From Fen-1258 sp964449775 (GTDB lineage: Bacteria; Bacteroidota; Ignavibacteria; Ignavibacteriales; Melioribacteraceae): a stretch of DNA of 64,000 nucleotides. Every line of letters starts with the position of its first letter. The first letter of the stretch is position 1. Of this stretch, positions 1 to 9,322 are shown piece by piece. The stretch lies in contig CAYVBQ010000002.1 in the NCBI GenBank assembly GCA_964449775.1, forward strand, positions 124,001 to 188,000, read 5' to 3'. The notes below the pieces were generated by a model. It was given only the letters and a program-made list of their open reading frames with translations, did not search any database and was not told where the DNA came from. Both the position numbers and the translations under genes were made by a program.

Positions 1-875
1 ACAACATCGCCTTTATCAAAATAAACGAAACCTACACCGTCAATTCCCTTTAGAATCTCTTTCACTTGAACTAATCCGCTTTGTGAAAAACTCGGCAGAT
101 CGATCTGCGTAATATCTCCCGTAACAATGGATTTTGAGTTGGGTCCGAGACGTGTTAGAAACATCTTCATCTGCATACCGGTTGCATTTTGCGCTTCGTC
201 TAAGATAACGTATGCGTGGTTTAAGGTTCTCCCGCGCATATAAGCCAGCGGAACAATTTCAATGACTCCCTTCTCAAAATAATTTTTTAATTGTTCACCG
301 GGAATCATTTCTTCGAGCGCATCATAAAGAGGACGGAGATATGGGTCAATCTTTTCTCTAAAATCACCCGGGAGAAATCCAAGACTTTCACCTGCCTCAA
401 CGGCGGGACGGGCTAAGATTATCTTCTTAACAATTCCTTTTTTGAGAGCAGCAACAGCAAACGCAACGGCAAGATATGTTTTCCCTGTTCCGGCTGGTCC
501 GATTGCAAAACAAATATCATTCTCTTTTACACTTTTAATATATGTCACCTGGTTCGGTGTCTTGGCTTTAATTACATCTTTTTTAGAATAGAGAATTATA
601 CTGTCCAACTCATTATCACTTATAATTTCTTTTCCTTGAAGTGTAAGATCAATGATTGTGTAGACATCATTTGCCTGCAATTTACCTGTGGTATTCAGAA
701 CGAAGATCATTTCTTTCACCACTTTCTCAATCGCTGAAACTTCTTCTGCCACACCCTGAATGAAAATGTTATCGCCTCGAACCGTTAAATTAGATGTGAA
801 TCTTTCTTCAAGCGGTTTGATGTTGTTATCGTTGATCCCCATGAAAGAGAGAAGATCAACATTTTCTAACTTCAA
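1..875 (-). CDS. phoH: PhoH-like ATPase (C-terminus cut by window edge)
   Basis: Cytoplasmic PhoH-family P-loop ATPase, linked in other bacteria to RNA metabolism. The reading frame runs off the window start, so the last residues are missing. Visible are a Walker A GPAGTGKT, a Walker B YVILDEAQNA and the conserved segments IILARPAVEAGE and GDITQIDLP. An N-terminal KH-like part (MGINDNNIKPLEERF) precedes the ATPase. There is no ATG at the expected start. The open frame reaches about 944, but a hairpin terminator covers 906-946, so I choose the in-frame TTG at 875, which begins KLENVDLLSF as in relatives; an ATG at 843 is the other option. Family call is firm, start is not. Confidence 0.9.
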   Translation of the reverse strand, partial: MKLENVDLLSFMGINDNNIKPLEERFTSNLTVRGDNIFIQGVAEEVSAIEKVVKEMIFVLNTTGKLQANDVYTIIDLTLQGKEIISDNELDSIILYSKKDVIKAKTPNQVTYIKSVKENDICFAIGPAGTGKTYLAVAFAVAALKKGIVKKIILARPAVEAGESLGFLPGDFREKIDPYLRPLYDALEEMIPGEQLKNYFEKGVIEIVPLAYMRGRTLNHAYVILDEAQNATGMQMKMFLTRLGPNSKSIVTGDITQIDLPSFSQSGLVQVKEILKGIDGVGFVYFDKGDV

Positions 876-905
876 TACTTTATCTACTTGCGTAAGTGCC
901 TCCGT

Positions 906-946
906 TAAAATAGAAAAGCCCTCTTCAATAAATATGAAAAGGGCTT
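906..946 (-). terminator. Rho-independent terminator after the LysM gene
   Basis: On the minus strand a 7-bp stem (AAGCCCT/AGGGCTT at 916-922 and 940-946), extended past one mismatch by TTC/GAA, is followed by a T-rich run. It sits 44 bases past the LysM stop codon and before the likely phoH start, so it separates the two genes. Confidence 0.75.
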
Positions 947-989
947 ATTCCTAAATAATTATTTATTACTTCCGAACAATAAACGATCC

Positions 990-1694
990 TTATTTAACCG
1001 GAGCCTGTGTTTGAGTTGGAGGAGCCGGTTTGTAATTTCTTCTGATCTTATCATATTTTGACATTTCTTCTTCGGTCAAGTTTGGAATTTTGAATATCTG
1101 TTTCGGGAAAATCAAATCCGGATTTTTTATTTGATCTCTGTTTGATTTATAGATTACCGGCCAGGCAAATGGATTGGCATAATGTTCTTTCTTCTTGGCA
1201 ATTCCCCAAAGGTGATCGCCTCTTACAACTGTATAGTTCACTTCTTTTGGAGCTTCAATCCATGCATCTAATTTTCTTTGAAGCTGGTTATGAACTTTAT
1301 CAAAGAATTCTTGAAGTGCGCTGATTTTATTTTTCTTCATCGCATCTAATTCTGCTTGACGATCGGCTTTAGGTGCAACTTGTCCATCAATTTTTGATGT
1401 CAGGTCAGTTAATTGTTTTCTAAAATTATCAACGTCAACTTTTTTTGCACCAAGCATTGCATAGAGCTCATTAGTGCAGTCATCGTATGTTTTTAAGCTG
1501 GCATTTATATTTTTAAGGTTAGCAACCTCAGCTTTCAAAGCGTTTAACTCAGTTGTAAGTGCTACTCTTTTTTCGGTCAGACGGTTAATCTCATTCTGCC
1601 ATTCTTCTTTTGTCATTTCTTTATCTTGCGCAAAGAGATTGACAGAGAGAAGCATAACGAAAATGCCGGCTAACAATAATTTGTAAACTTTCAT
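990..1694 (-). CDS. Secreted LysM-domain protein with coiled coil
   Basis: A 234-residue exported protein. Residues 1-22 form a signal peptide (ending NLFAQ). Residues about 25-140 are a long charged coiled coil. A LysM domain at about 153-205 opens with YTVVRGDHLWGIAKK and has the family's IYKSNRDQIKNPDLI stretch. The C-terminus is proline/threonine-rich. LysM domains bind peptidoglycan, so a periplasmic cell-wall-associated role is likely. It lies 30 bases after a small coiled-coil lipoprotein gene on the same strand, suggesting a two-gene envelope operon. Exact function is unknown. Confidence 0.8.
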   Translation of the reverse strand: MKVYKLLLAGIFVMLLSVNLFAQDKEMTKEEWQNEINRLTEKRVALTTELNALKAEVANLKNINASLKTYDDCTNELYAMLGAKKVDVDNFRKQLTDLTSKIDGQVAPKADRQAELDAMKKNKISALQEFFDKVHNQLQRKLDAWIEAPKEVNYTVVRGDHLWGIAKKKEHYANPFAWPVIYKSNRDQIKNPDLIFPKQIFKIPNLTEEEMSKYDKIRRNYKPAPPTQTQAPVK

Positions 1695-1724
1695 TTAAAC
1701 CTCCGTCATTAATAAACTTATTAA

Positions 1725-1994
1725 TTACATCCCGATTTTTTCGAGATTCTTTTTTGTTTCAGCCTTCTCTTTTGCGCATTGATCAAGCTTTGCGTTCTTT
1801 TCTGCAATCTCTCTTTCGATTGCCGCTTTTTCCGTCTTCAATGAGCCAACCTCTTTTTCGAGCGCTTTTACTTCAGAACGAAGTGCTTCGAGTTCTGCTA
1901 TTTGCTCTTCCGATACTCCGCTGCAGCCGGTAAATCCTATAATTCCTGCAACGAGAACTACGACAAGCGCAGAATTAATGATTCTTTTCATCAT
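1725..1994 (-). CDS. Small coiled-coil lipoprotein
   Basis: An 89-residue protein with an N-terminal signal and a lipobox-like IGFTGC at about residues 19-24, so the Cys is probably lipidated. The rest is one continuous heptad-rich helix (leucine/isoleucine with Glu/Lys), resembling Lpp-like or small Bacteroidota coiled-coil lipoproteins. A good ribosome site (AGGAGAA) precedes the ATG. It is immediately upstream of the LysM gene and probably co-transcribed. A structural or tethering envelope role is inference. Confidence 0.7.
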   Translation of the reverse strand: MMKRIINSALVVVLVAGIIGFTGCSGVSEEQIAELEALRSEVKALEKEVGSLKTEKAAIEREIAEKNAKLDQCAKEKAETKKNLEKIGM

Positions 1995-2090
1995 TTGAGT
2001 TCTCCTTTAGATTAATGAGTTGAATTTTCCATGAGAAATATAAGAATTTTCTTCTCTAAAAAAAGTCCATAACAAATAATTTGACATTTT

Positions 2091-2768
2091 TCAAATTATC
2101 CTTTTTTCAACCAGACTTGTAAATTTGTTCCCGGCAATAATAATATGGTCGAAAACCTGAATATCCATCACCTTTCCCGCCTCCACCATTTTTCGAGTTA
2201 ATGTAATATCTTCATTGCTAGGGTCGCTGTTCCCGCTTGGATGATTGTGTAAAAGAATAATATTAGCCGAATTATTTTCTATTGCTACTTTAAAGACCTC
2301 GCGTGGGTGAACGACACTCGAATTCAGATTGCCCACAGAGATCAATTCCATTTTAGTTATCTTGTTTGCAGTATTTAGACACACCACGTAAAACTCTTCT
2401 TTTAATTTATCTCGAAGTATCGGGATAAATATTTCAGCAATATCACCCGGTGAAACAATTTTTTTGACAGAAAAGAGTTTTTTCTGAGAGTCTGCACGCC
2501 TGCCTAGCTCGAATGCAGCGAGGAGTGTTGCGGCTTTGTCTTTGCCGATACCGAGATGTTTTTGAATTGATTCGGATGTTTGCGAAGTGAGATTGTTAAG
2601 TCCGCCCGATTTTTGAATTAATTCTTGCGCGACTTGAATTACACTTCTCCCTTTTGTTCCGGTACGAAGAAGAATTGCAATGAGTTCAGCATCAGTTAAA
2701 CTTTGCACTCCACGCAAGGTTAATTTCTCGCGTGGACGGTCATCAATTGGTAATTCTTTTACTTTCAT
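2091..2768 (-). CDS. radC: RadC family protein (JAB/MPN domain)
   Basis: A 225-residue protein of usual RadC length. The N-terminal half has a helix-hairpin-helix-like region (GLNNLTSQTSESIQKHLGIG). The C-terminal half is a JAB domain with the metal-site motif HNHPSG followed by SDPSNEDI. The family was named from a DNA-repair phenotype, but its activity is unresolved. The stop lies 32 bases downstream of nothing else in the operon, and guaA ends 33 bases upstream of its start, so guaA-radC read-through is plausible. Confidence 0.93.
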   Translation of the reverse strand: MKVKELPIDDRPREKLTLRGVQSLTDAELIAILLRTGTKGRSVIQVAQELIQKSGGLNNLTSQTSESIQKHLGIGKDKAATLLAAFELGRRADSQKKLFSVKKIVSPGDIAEIFIPILRDKLKEEFYVVCLNTANKITKMELISVGNLNSSVVHPREVFKVAIENNSANIILLHNHPSGNSDPSNEDITLTRKMVEAGKVMDIQVFDHIIIAGNKFTSLVEKRII

Positions 2769-2800
2769 GGCTATTCCCCTTAGCTGATGATTGTATTATT

Positions 2801-4342
2801 CTATTCCCACTCGATAGTTGAAGGTGGTTTAGAGCTGATATCGTAAACAACCCGATTAACACCCCGCACAGAGCGGATAATTTTGTTTGATACCACTTCG
2901 AGAAATTCATGATCAAAACGATACCAATCTGCCGTCATTCCATCTGTTGAGGTAACTGCTCGTAACGCGATAACATTTTCATATGTACGCATATCGCCCA
3001 TAACGCCGACAGTTTGAATCGGAAGCAGTACGGCAAAAGCTTGCCATATTTTATCATAAATCTTTGCTTGGTCGAGTTCCTTGATAAAAATATCATCAGC
3101 TTCGCGGAGTATGTCCAACCGTTCCATTGTAATTTCGCCAAGGACACGAACCGCAAGACCCGGACCAGGGAATGGATGACGGCGAATAAATATTTCAGGT
3201 AAATCAAGCTCGCGACCAATTGCGCGCACTTCATCTTTGAAAAGTTCACGAAAAGGTTCGATCAGTTTAAGGTTCATTCGATCCGGAAGACCGCCAACAT
3301 TGTGATGCGTTTTAATAGTAACTGAAGCACCTTTAACGGAAACCGATTCGATGACATCGGGATAAAGTGTACCTTGAACAAGAAATTCTGCGTCCAAGAA
3401 TTTTTTAGCTTCACTTTCAAAAACTTCGATGAATGTGTTTCCGATAATTTTTCTTTTCTTCTCCGGATCAGTAACTCCGGCTAATCGTGTTAGAAAAAGC
3501 TCGGTTGCATCAATATGATCAACTCGCATATGATAATTGTCGCTGAACATCTTTAAAATAGCAGCGCTCTCATCTTTACGCATCATTCCGTGATCAACAT
3601 GAATGCAGATAAGCTGCTCGCCAATCGCTTTTTGGATCAGCACGGCAGCAACAGATGAATCAACTCCGCCGCTTAATGCACAAATAACCTTTTTACTTCC
3701 AACTTTCTCTCTAACTTCTCCTATTTTTGAATTGATAAAATTTTGCGGAGTCCAGTCTGCCTTGCAGCCGCATACTTCAAACAAAAAATTATCTAATATT
3801 TTTTTCCCAAATTTTGTATGAGCAACTTCCGGGTGAAACTGCACTCCATAAATTCTCTTTTCCGGATTCGATATTGCACATAGAGGTGAGTTTTCAGTTT
3901 TTGCTGTAACTGTAAATCCTTTAGGCATCTTAGTCACATAATCACCGTGACTCATCCAAATAACGGAACCATCATCAACACCGGCAAGGAGCAAATCATC
4001 TTCAAGAATTTTCAAATCAGCTTTACCATATTCTCTGTCGGAAGCAGGTTCTACTTTTCCATCATTGTAGAGTGTAATCAATTGCAATCCATAACAGATG
4101 CCTAGTATAGGGATCCCCAATTCGAATATCTGTTTATCAATTTGCGGCGAACCTTCTTCGTAAGCGCTCATCGGTCCACCTGATAAAATAATTCCAGCCG
4201 GTTTTTCTTTTATAATTTGTTCAAGCGGAAAAGTATGCGGGTGAATTTCCGAATAGATTTTACTCTCTCTAATTCTGCGGGCTATTAACTGAGTGTATTG
4301 AGAACCGAAATCAAGAATTAAAATTTTTTGTGAGTGAGTCAT
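2801..4342 (-). CDS. guaA: GMP synthase (glutamine-hydrolysing)
   Basis: Converts XMP, glutamine and ATP to GMP in purine synthesis. At 513 residues it is full length. The class I amidotransferase domain (about 1-195) has the nucleophile motif GICYGLQ and the catalytic HPEV. The ATP pyrophosphatase domain carries the P-loop SGGVDSSVAA near residue 225. The protein ends with the conserved SSKPPSTIEWE tail of GuaA dimers. Start is an ATG. Confidence 0.98.
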   Translation of the reverse strand: MTHSQKILILDFGSQYTQLIARRIRESKIYSEIHPHTFPLEQIIKEKPAGIILSGGPMSAYEEGSPQIDKQIFELGIPILGICYGLQLITLYNDGKVEPASDREYGKADLKILEDDLLLAGVDDGSVIWMSHGDYVTKMPKGFTVTAKTENSPLCAISNPEKRIYGVQFHPEVAHTKFGKKILDNFLFEVCGCKADWTPQNFINSKIGEVREKVGSKKVICALSGGVDSSVAAVLIQKAIGEQLICIHVDHGMMRKDESAAILKMFSDNYHMRVDHIDATELFLTRLAGVTDPEKKRKIIGNTFIEVFESEAKKFLDAEFLVQGTLYPDVIESVSVKGASVTIKTHHNVGGLPDRMNLKLIEPFRELFKDEVRAIGRELDLPEIFIRRHPFPGPGLAVRVLGEITMERLDILREADDIFIKELDQAKIYDKIWQAFAVLLPIQTVGVMGDMRTYENVIALRAVTSTDGMTADWYRFDHEFLEVVSNKIIRSVRGVNRVVYDISSKPPSTIEWE

Positions 4343-4409
4343 AGTATCGAGGTGTTTGAATAAAATAAAGATGGCAAAATCCGTTTCCGGATTCTGCCTT
4401 TATAAATAT

Positions 4410-4550
4410 GAGTTCACTCTAAAAAGGCATTTCTGTCATTGCGAGGAGCGAAGCGACGAAGCAATCTTTAGGAAACAGCTTAAATTCAAGAGATTGCTTC
4501 GCTGCGCTCGCAATGACATTACTAATCAGCACCTTTTTAGAGAAGACTCA
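4410..4550. repeat. Outer inverted repeat around palindromic element
   Basis: The left arm at about 4410-4429 (GAGTTCACTCTAAAAAGG) pairs with the right arm at about 4531-4549 (CCTTTTTAGAGAAGACTC). The arms lie outside the palindromic element at 4435-4517 and are not part of its conserved ends. On the minus strand they could be the halves of a former gcvH terminator that the element has split. The intergenic stretch 4343-4567 holds nothing else. Confidence 0.5.
4435..4517. repeat. Short palindromic element, copy A (83 bp)
   Basis: Begins GTCATTGCGAGGAGCGAAGC and ends in the near inverse CTCGCAATGAC. Inner arms AGCAATCT and AGATTGCT flank a spacer of about 20 bases. It belongs to the widespread interspersed repeat type with GGAGCGAAGCGAC cores. 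Related copies in this window are at 46844-46942, 48038-48437 and 51576-51658. Confidence 0.85.
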
Positions 4551-4567
4551 AATATGATAACAAAAAA

Positions 4568-4948
4568 TTATTGACCGAGCTGGGTCTTGTAAGCTGCTGC
4601 ATCGAGTAAGTTGTTCAATTGCGAAGGATCAGCTAATTCAACCTTAATTATCCATCCGGCGCCATAGGGATCTGTATTAACAAGTTGTGGTTCATCGTTC
4701 AATTTGGTGTTCAGCTCTACAACTTTTCCTGTCACGGGCGCATACATATCGCTAACTGTTTTAACTGCTTCAATTGTACCAAATGATTCACCTATTGTCA
4801 TCTCTGCAATGTCAGGTGCAATGTCAATGTAAACGATATCGCCTAATTCACCTTGAGCAAAATCTGTAACACCAATTATTCCGACGTTACCTTCAACTTT
4901 TATCCATTCATGGTCTTTTGAGTACTTAAGATTTTCCGGAACGTTCAT
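4568..4948 (-). CDS. gcvH: Glycine cleavage system H protein
   Basis: A 126-residue lipoyl carrier that shuttles the aminomethyl group between the P, T and L proteins of glycine cleavage. The lipoylated lysine lies in GTIEAVKTVSD. The flanking YSKDHEWIKVEG and GVTDFAQGELGDIVYID segments are typical of GcvH. No gcvP or gcvT is in the window. It follows accC by 10 bases on the same strand, so it is probably the last gene of the efp-accB-accC operon. Confidence 0.96.
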   Translation of the reverse strand: MNVPENLKYSKDHEWIKVEGNVGIIGVTDFAQGELGDIVYIDIAPDIAEMTIGESFGTIEAVKTVSDMYAPVTGKVVELNTKLNDEPQLVNTDPYGAGWIIKVELADPSQLNNLLDAAAYKTQLGQ

Positions 4949-4958
4949 GATTACCTCT

Positions 4959-6299
4959 TTAGTTTATGTTAATGTGTTTATCAATGAATGAAGTATCGAA
5001 ATCGCCTTCAATGAACTTTTCATTATTTAGAACTTTCATATGAAATGGGATGGTGGTCTTTATACCTTCAATTTTGAATTCCTCAAGAGCACGCAATGCA
5101 CGGCGGATTGCATGAGGGCGGTCGGTTCCCCAAATAATCAACTTCGCTATTAGTGAATCGTAGTTAGGTGGAATTACATAATCGTTATAAATGTGAGAAT
5201 CAATCCGAACGCCAAAGCCGCCGGGAAAATGCAGATACTCTATGCGCCCCGGAGATGGTCTGAAATTATGTTCGGGATCTTCGGCGTTAATTCTGAATTC
5301 TATTGCGTGTCCACGGGGTTCCAATGGTTTATCTTCAATTGGAAGCCCTGCTGCAATTAGTATTTGATTTTTAACAAGATCAAAATTGCGAACCATTTCA
5401 GTTACAGGATGCTCAACTTGAATTCTGGTGTTCATCTCTATGAAATAGAAATTTTGATGTTTATCAACAAGAAATTCAATAGTTCCCGCTCCTTCATAAT
5501 TCACCGAGCGAACTCCAAGCAGTGCCGCCTCGCACATTTTTTTTCTGGTATCATCAGAAATGAATGGTGACGGAGATTCTTCAATTAACTTCTGATGTCT
5601 TCGTTGAATGGAACAATCTCTTTCACCGTAATGGAAAAAATTTCCATGTGTGTCGCAGAGAACTTGTATCTCTATGTGCCGGGGATTCTCGATATACTTT
5701 TCCAAATAAAGAGCAGCGTTGTTGAATGCAGCACCCGCTTCATTGCCAGCAGTTTGAAATGCTTTTTCAATTTCACTCTCTTCAAAAACAATTCGCATTC
5801 CTTTCCCTCCGCCACCTGCAGATGCTTTCAACATTACAGGGTAACCAATTTCGGCGGCAATTTTTTTAGCCTCATCAACATCATTAACAACACCTTCACT
5901 TCCGGGGACAACCGGAACACCAACTTTTTTCATGGTTTCTTTTGCGAACGCTTTATCTCCCATCTTCCGAATAGAATCCGGTGATGGTCCAATAAATTTG
6001 ATATTCGATTCAGCACAAATCTCGCTGAACTCGGCATTCTCTGCAAGAAATCCGTAGCCGGGATGAATTGCATCGGCACCTGTTATTTGTGCCGCGGAAA
6101 GTATACTGGAAACTTTTAGGTAGCTTTGATTACTTGGTGCGGGACCAATACACACGGCTTCGTCTGCAAAAACAACATGAAGTGAGTCGCGGTCAACTTC
6201 ACTGTAAACTGCAACGGTGGGAATGCCCAACTCTTTGCATGTTCTAAGTATTCTTAGTGCTATCTCACCGCGATTGGCGATTAAAATTTTCTTAAACAA
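4959..6299 (-). CDS. accC: Biotin carboxylase subunit of acetyl-CoA carboxylase
   Basis: Carboxylates the biotin on AccB using ATP and bicarbonate in the first step of fatty-acid synthesis. At 446 residues it has the usual AccC length. The ATP-grasp glycine-rich loop GGGGKGMRIV and the active-site stretch EMNTRIQVEHPVTEM are intact. The start is TTG with a strong AGAGGA site a few bases upstream. It lies directly after accB in an efp-accB-accC-gcvH order. Confidence 0.97.
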   Translation of the reverse strand: MFKKILIANRGEIALRILRTCKELGIPTVAVYSEVDRDSLHVVFADEAVCIGPAPSNQSYLKVSSILSAAQITGADAIHPGYGFLAENAEFSEICAESNIKFIGPSPDSIRKMGDKAFAKETMKKVGVPVVPGSEGVVNDVDEAKKIAAEIGYPVMLKASAGGGGKGMRIVFEESEIEKAFQTAGNEAGAAFNNAALYLEKYIENPRHIEIQVLCDTHGNFFHYGERDCSIQRRHQKLIEESPSPFISDDTRKKMCEAALLGVRSVNYEGAGTIEFLVDKHQNFYFIEMNTRIQVEHPVTEMVRNFDLVKNQILIAAGLPIEDKPLEPRGHAIEFRINAEDPEHNFRPSPGRIEYLHFPGGFGVRIDSHIYNDYVIPPNYDSLIAKLIIWGTDRPHAIRRALRALEEFKIEGIKTTIPFHMKVLNNEKFIEGDFDTSFIDKHININ

Positions 6300-6325
6300 A
6301 TTTTCCTCTTAAAAGTTTGATAACA

Positions 6326-6799
6326 CTAAACGGTTTCGATCAAAAATAGAGGTTGGTTGTATTCAACCGGACTGGCATTCTCGGCAAGGATTTTCACAAT
6401 CTTTCCGGTAACGTCGCACTCAATTTCATTCATCAATTTCATTGCCTCAACAATGCAAAGAACTGTACCGGCAGAGACCATATCGCCAACTTGAATATAT
6501 GAATCTGCATCGGGTGCTGGAGAGCGGTAGAATGTTCCGACTATCGGAGATTTAATTTCGTGAAGTTGAAGAGATTTTTCTACGGAAACTGGTGTGGGAT
6601 TAGATTCAATCACCTGGTGCGAAGGCATTTGAATTCCTGTTGTATGTCTCGAGTAATCACCAATAGATTGAAGATGCACTTGTGCTTGGCTCATATTTTT
6701 CGAGATCTTTACTTTGAGATCAGCTTCCTGAACTTCAAATTCGGTAATCTCACTTTGCTCAACCAATTTGATGAGCTTTTTAAGAAGATTAATATCCAT
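6326..6799 (-). CDS. accB: Biotin carboxyl carrier protein
   Basis: A 157-residue biotin carrier subunit of acetyl-CoA carboxylase. The C-terminal biotinyl domain has EAMKLMNEIE, with the Lys that receives biotin, and the BCCP thumb-like segment SPAPDADSYIQVGD. The N-terminus is the helical AccC-binding region and the middle is a flexible linker. It sits 12 bases after efp, a pairing common in bacteria. Confidence 0.96.
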   Translation of the reverse strand: MDINLLKKLIKLVEQSEITEFEVQEADLKVKISKNMSQAQVHLQSIGDYSRHTTGIQMPSHQVIESNPTPVSVEKSLQLHEIKSPIVGTFYRSPAPDADSYIQVGDMVSAGTVLCIVEAMKLMNEIECDVTGKIVKILAENASPVEYNQPLFLIETV

Positions 6800-6811
6800 G
6801 ATATTTTACTC

Positions 6812-7378
6812 TCAGTTTTTAACTCGTTCTACGTATCCGCCGGTTCGTGTATCAACTTTAAGAACATCTCCTTCGTTGATGAACAGAGGGACATTAATTT
6901 TAGCGCCGGTTTCCAATTTGGCAGGTTTAAGAGCACTATTTGCGGTATCACCTTTGAATCCCGGTTCAGTCTCAACAACTTTTAATGCAACAAAAATTGG
7001 AATTTCTGCCGAGATGATCTGATCTTTATCGTCAAGAAGAAGTTCTATTTCAATTCCTTCTTTTAAGTAGATCTGCCCATCACCAATTACGCTTTCCGCC
7101 ACAGTCATTTGCTCATATGTTCCATTATCCATCAGTACTAATCCAGTGGATTCTCTATACAGGTATTGATATTTTCTTCTTTCAATACGAATAACCTCTA
7201 CGCCTTCACCCGAACGGAATGTATTGTCTAATACGCGGCCGGTTTTCAAATTCTTTAATGATGTTCTTACAAACGCGCCGCCTTTACCCGGTTTGACATG
7301 TTGGAATTCAACAATTACGTATGGTTCGTTTTTATATTTTATTATAAGACCGTTTCTGAAATCTGATGTATCTGCCAT
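6812..7378 (-). CDS. efp: Translation elongation factor P
   Basis: Relieves ribosome stalling at polyproline stretches. I start the gene at the ATG at 7378 (MADTSDFRNG), which gives the usual 188 residues; the frame stays open 19 codons further upstream but without matching family sequence. The three-domain EF-P is complete. The tip loop is HVKPGKGGAF, with a Lys at the position modified by beta-lysine in some bacteria. No epmA is visible, although a KamA-type aminomutase is encoded at 59310. Confidence 0.95.
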   Translation of the reverse strand: MADTSDFRNGLIIKYKNEPYVIVEFQHVKPGKGGAFVRTSLKNLKTGRVLDNTFRSGEGVEVIRIERRKYQYLYRESTGLVLMDNGTYEQMTVAESVIGDGQIYLKEGIEIELLLDDKDQIISAEIPIFVALKVVETEPGFKGDTANSALKPAKLETGAKINVPLFINEGDVLKVDTRTGGYVERVKN

Positions 7379-7470
7379 AAAAATATTAATCCCTCTAACT
7401 GATGAAAATATAACTGCCACTCGATCTAAAATCAAGGATGAGAATGAATGAATTAATAAATGAGTTTGAA

Positions 7471-8160
7471 TTAGCTCTCTATCTGAATAAGATATCTATC
7501 AACCTCAGAAAAGGCAGTAGAATTTTTGTAATCTTTTTTAATCATCTCAAAAATTGACTTAGCTTCCTCTTTCTTTCCGGAATTGAGCATGATGATTCCC
7601 GCTCTTAGAAGATATTCTGCATTAGCAGGATTAGTTTTTGAGACATTGGCAGCAGCGTTATAAAGATCTGCAGCTTTTTCAAATTCTTTCTTGGCTTCAA
7701 AAATTCCGGCTTTGCCTGCAAGAGCAGTTGCCTTGAATAATGGATTAGAGCCCGAATAATCATCGAATACTTTATAAGCATCGTCGGACTTACCAAGCAT
7801 TAAATATGCATTTCCAAGATAAATTTTTGCAGTTTCACCATTTTCTGTGCTTCCATATTCATTAACGATTTTTTTAAAACCGATTGTGTTGGATGACGGT
7901 TGACCATCTACCGCTTCTTTGAATGCGGTGGACTCATAAAGTGGAATAACTTTAGCAAGAAGACCGGCAGCTTTTTTATTATCGTTCATTGCTTTATTTG
8001 CAAAAAGGATTCCAGCAACTACAACTAATGCAACTGCCGCAACACCAATCAATATCTTAGCCTGATATTCAAGAATGAAGTTTTTAACTGTGTAATAGAC
8101 TGTTACTAATTTGTCTTCTTTCATTTGTTTTTTTGTGATCTTTTTTGTTCTCTCTAACAC
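7471..8160 (-). CDS. Membrane-anchored TPR protein (YfgM/BamD-like)
   Basis: A 229-residue protein with a cytoplasmic basic N-terminus, one membrane helix at about residues 33-53 (KILIGVAAVALVVVAGILFA) and a C-terminal helical-repeat region with TPR-like motifs (AKIYLGNAYLMLGKSDDAYK; AEYLLRAGIIMLNSGKKEEA). The start is GTG with GAGG seven bases upstream. The layout resembles YfgM-type proteins that help secreted-protein folding, but that role is inference. Confidence 0.65.
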   Translation of the reverse strand: MLERTKKITKKQMKEDKLVTVYYTVKNFILEYQAKILIGVAAVALVVVAGILFANKAMNDNKKAAGLLAKVIPLYESTAFKEAVDGQPSSNTIGFKKIVNEYGSTENGETAKIYLGNAYLMLGKSDDAYKVFDDYSGSNPLFKATALAGKAGIFEAKKEFEKAADLYNAAANVSKTNPANAEYLLRAGIIMLNSGKKEEAKSIFEMIKKDYKNSTAFSEVDRYLIQIES

Positions 8161-8214
8161 TTTGAACCTCGTCTGTTGAAAAATCTAAAAATTCGGCGGG
8201 AAATCTAAGAAAAA

Positions 8215-9264
8215 TTATAGTCCTATTCTAATATGATTTGAAAAAATCCACGCATTCTGGCTTATAAAAACTTCCACGCGATAGGCTCCGATTTCCTTAA
8301 CAAAAAATTCGAGAATTGAACCATCTTGAGATGTAATTTCTTTTCCATCCTTTATCAGCCGGATTATAGCATTCTCTTTAGGCGCAGCAACGATTAATTG
8401 GATATCATTAGTTAATGAAACCGAATCCCCCATTTGATAATTATTATTCCCTTCTTTGGCAAAAAATCTGAATCCTTTTGCGTCACCATGATAAAAATTT
8501 GAGATAAAGCACTTCCCTTCTTCGAGCGCTTTTAATATCTGTTTCTTTGCAGAATTGATCTCATGCAGTTCAGTTGAATTGTTCAATCTATCTTCAACAA
8601 GCACATGAGTACGAATTGATTTGAATAAAATTTTATATGGAAATATTTCCAATTCAACGAAACCGAGAATATTTATTTTGTGCGCATGTGCATCAACTCC
8701 GCCAATTCCAACAACTTTACGTTTTAAATTCAGTTGGTCCCATACTTTCAGTGTTTCCGTAGGTGGAGCAGAAATTGATTTAAGAGGATGTAAAAAGTAG
8801 TTGTATTTGTTCTGTTCGGTCAGCCCCTCCATCCACTCCGACATATGATTCCAAATTTCAATACCCGTAAAATCTTCCGAACTCCATTCTGTCCATGGAT
8901 ATGCCGGATGCTCTTTCATAGAACATCTTTTTTCATGTGGGTGAGCAAGAAAACCTATTCCGCCGGCTTCTTTTACTCTTCGGACATATTCTTTGGCAGG
9001 AATACGTGTAGAAAATGTTTCTTCGATTCCTAATGCGATGTAATGATTTTTATTTTCTTTGTCATTTATTTCACAACCGACAAGAAGAAGAGTATTACCA
9101 TACCAACCTTCAAATCCTTCATCGAGAGCACGGAGCGTATTATGATCGGTAAGAATCATAAAATCGAGCCCGGACTCATTTGCATGTTGGGCAATTTCTT
9201 TTACTTCGCCCGAGCCATCTGAATAAACCGAATGGATATGTAATGCGCCGATGTATTCAAACAT
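8215..9264 (-). CDS. PHP-domain metal-dependent phosphoesterase
   Basis: A 349-residue protein. The PHP metal-binding motifs are present in order: HIHSVYSDGSG near residue 9, DHNTLRA near 40, GCEIND near 63, AHPHEKR near 106 and GGVDAHAH near 192. After about residue 260 comes a beta-rich C-terminal segment. PHP proteins hydrolyse phosphoester bonds in small molecules or nucleic acids; the substrate cannot be told from sequence. Confidence 0.8.
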   Translation of the reverse strand: MFEYIGALHIHSVYSDGSGEVKEIAQHANESGLDFMILTDHNTLRALDEGFEGWYGNTLLLVGCEINDKENKNHYIALGIEETFSTRIPAKEYVRRVKEAGGIGFLAHPHEKRCSMKEHPAYPWTEWSSEDFTGIEIWNHMSEWMEGLTEQNKYNYFLHPLKSISAPPTETLKVWDQLNLKRKVVGIGGVDAHAHKINILGFVELEIFPYKILFKSIRTHVLVEDRLNNSTELHEINSAKKQILKALEEGKCFISNFYHGDAKGFRFFAKEGNNNYQMGDSVSLTNDIQLIVAAPKENAIIRLIKDGKEITSQDGSILEFFVKEIGAYRVEVFISQNAWIFSNHIRIGL

Positions 9265-9322
9265 TTAAATTCCCGGATCAATCAGAAATCAATTAATCCT
9301 GATAAATGAGAAATAAGATCAA

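Noticed and set aside
4356..4574. Plus-strand open frame of 72 codons across the palindromic element
   Set aside because: It is translated repeat sequence (CEERSDEAI and RCARND are typical repeat-derived peptides) and not a gene.
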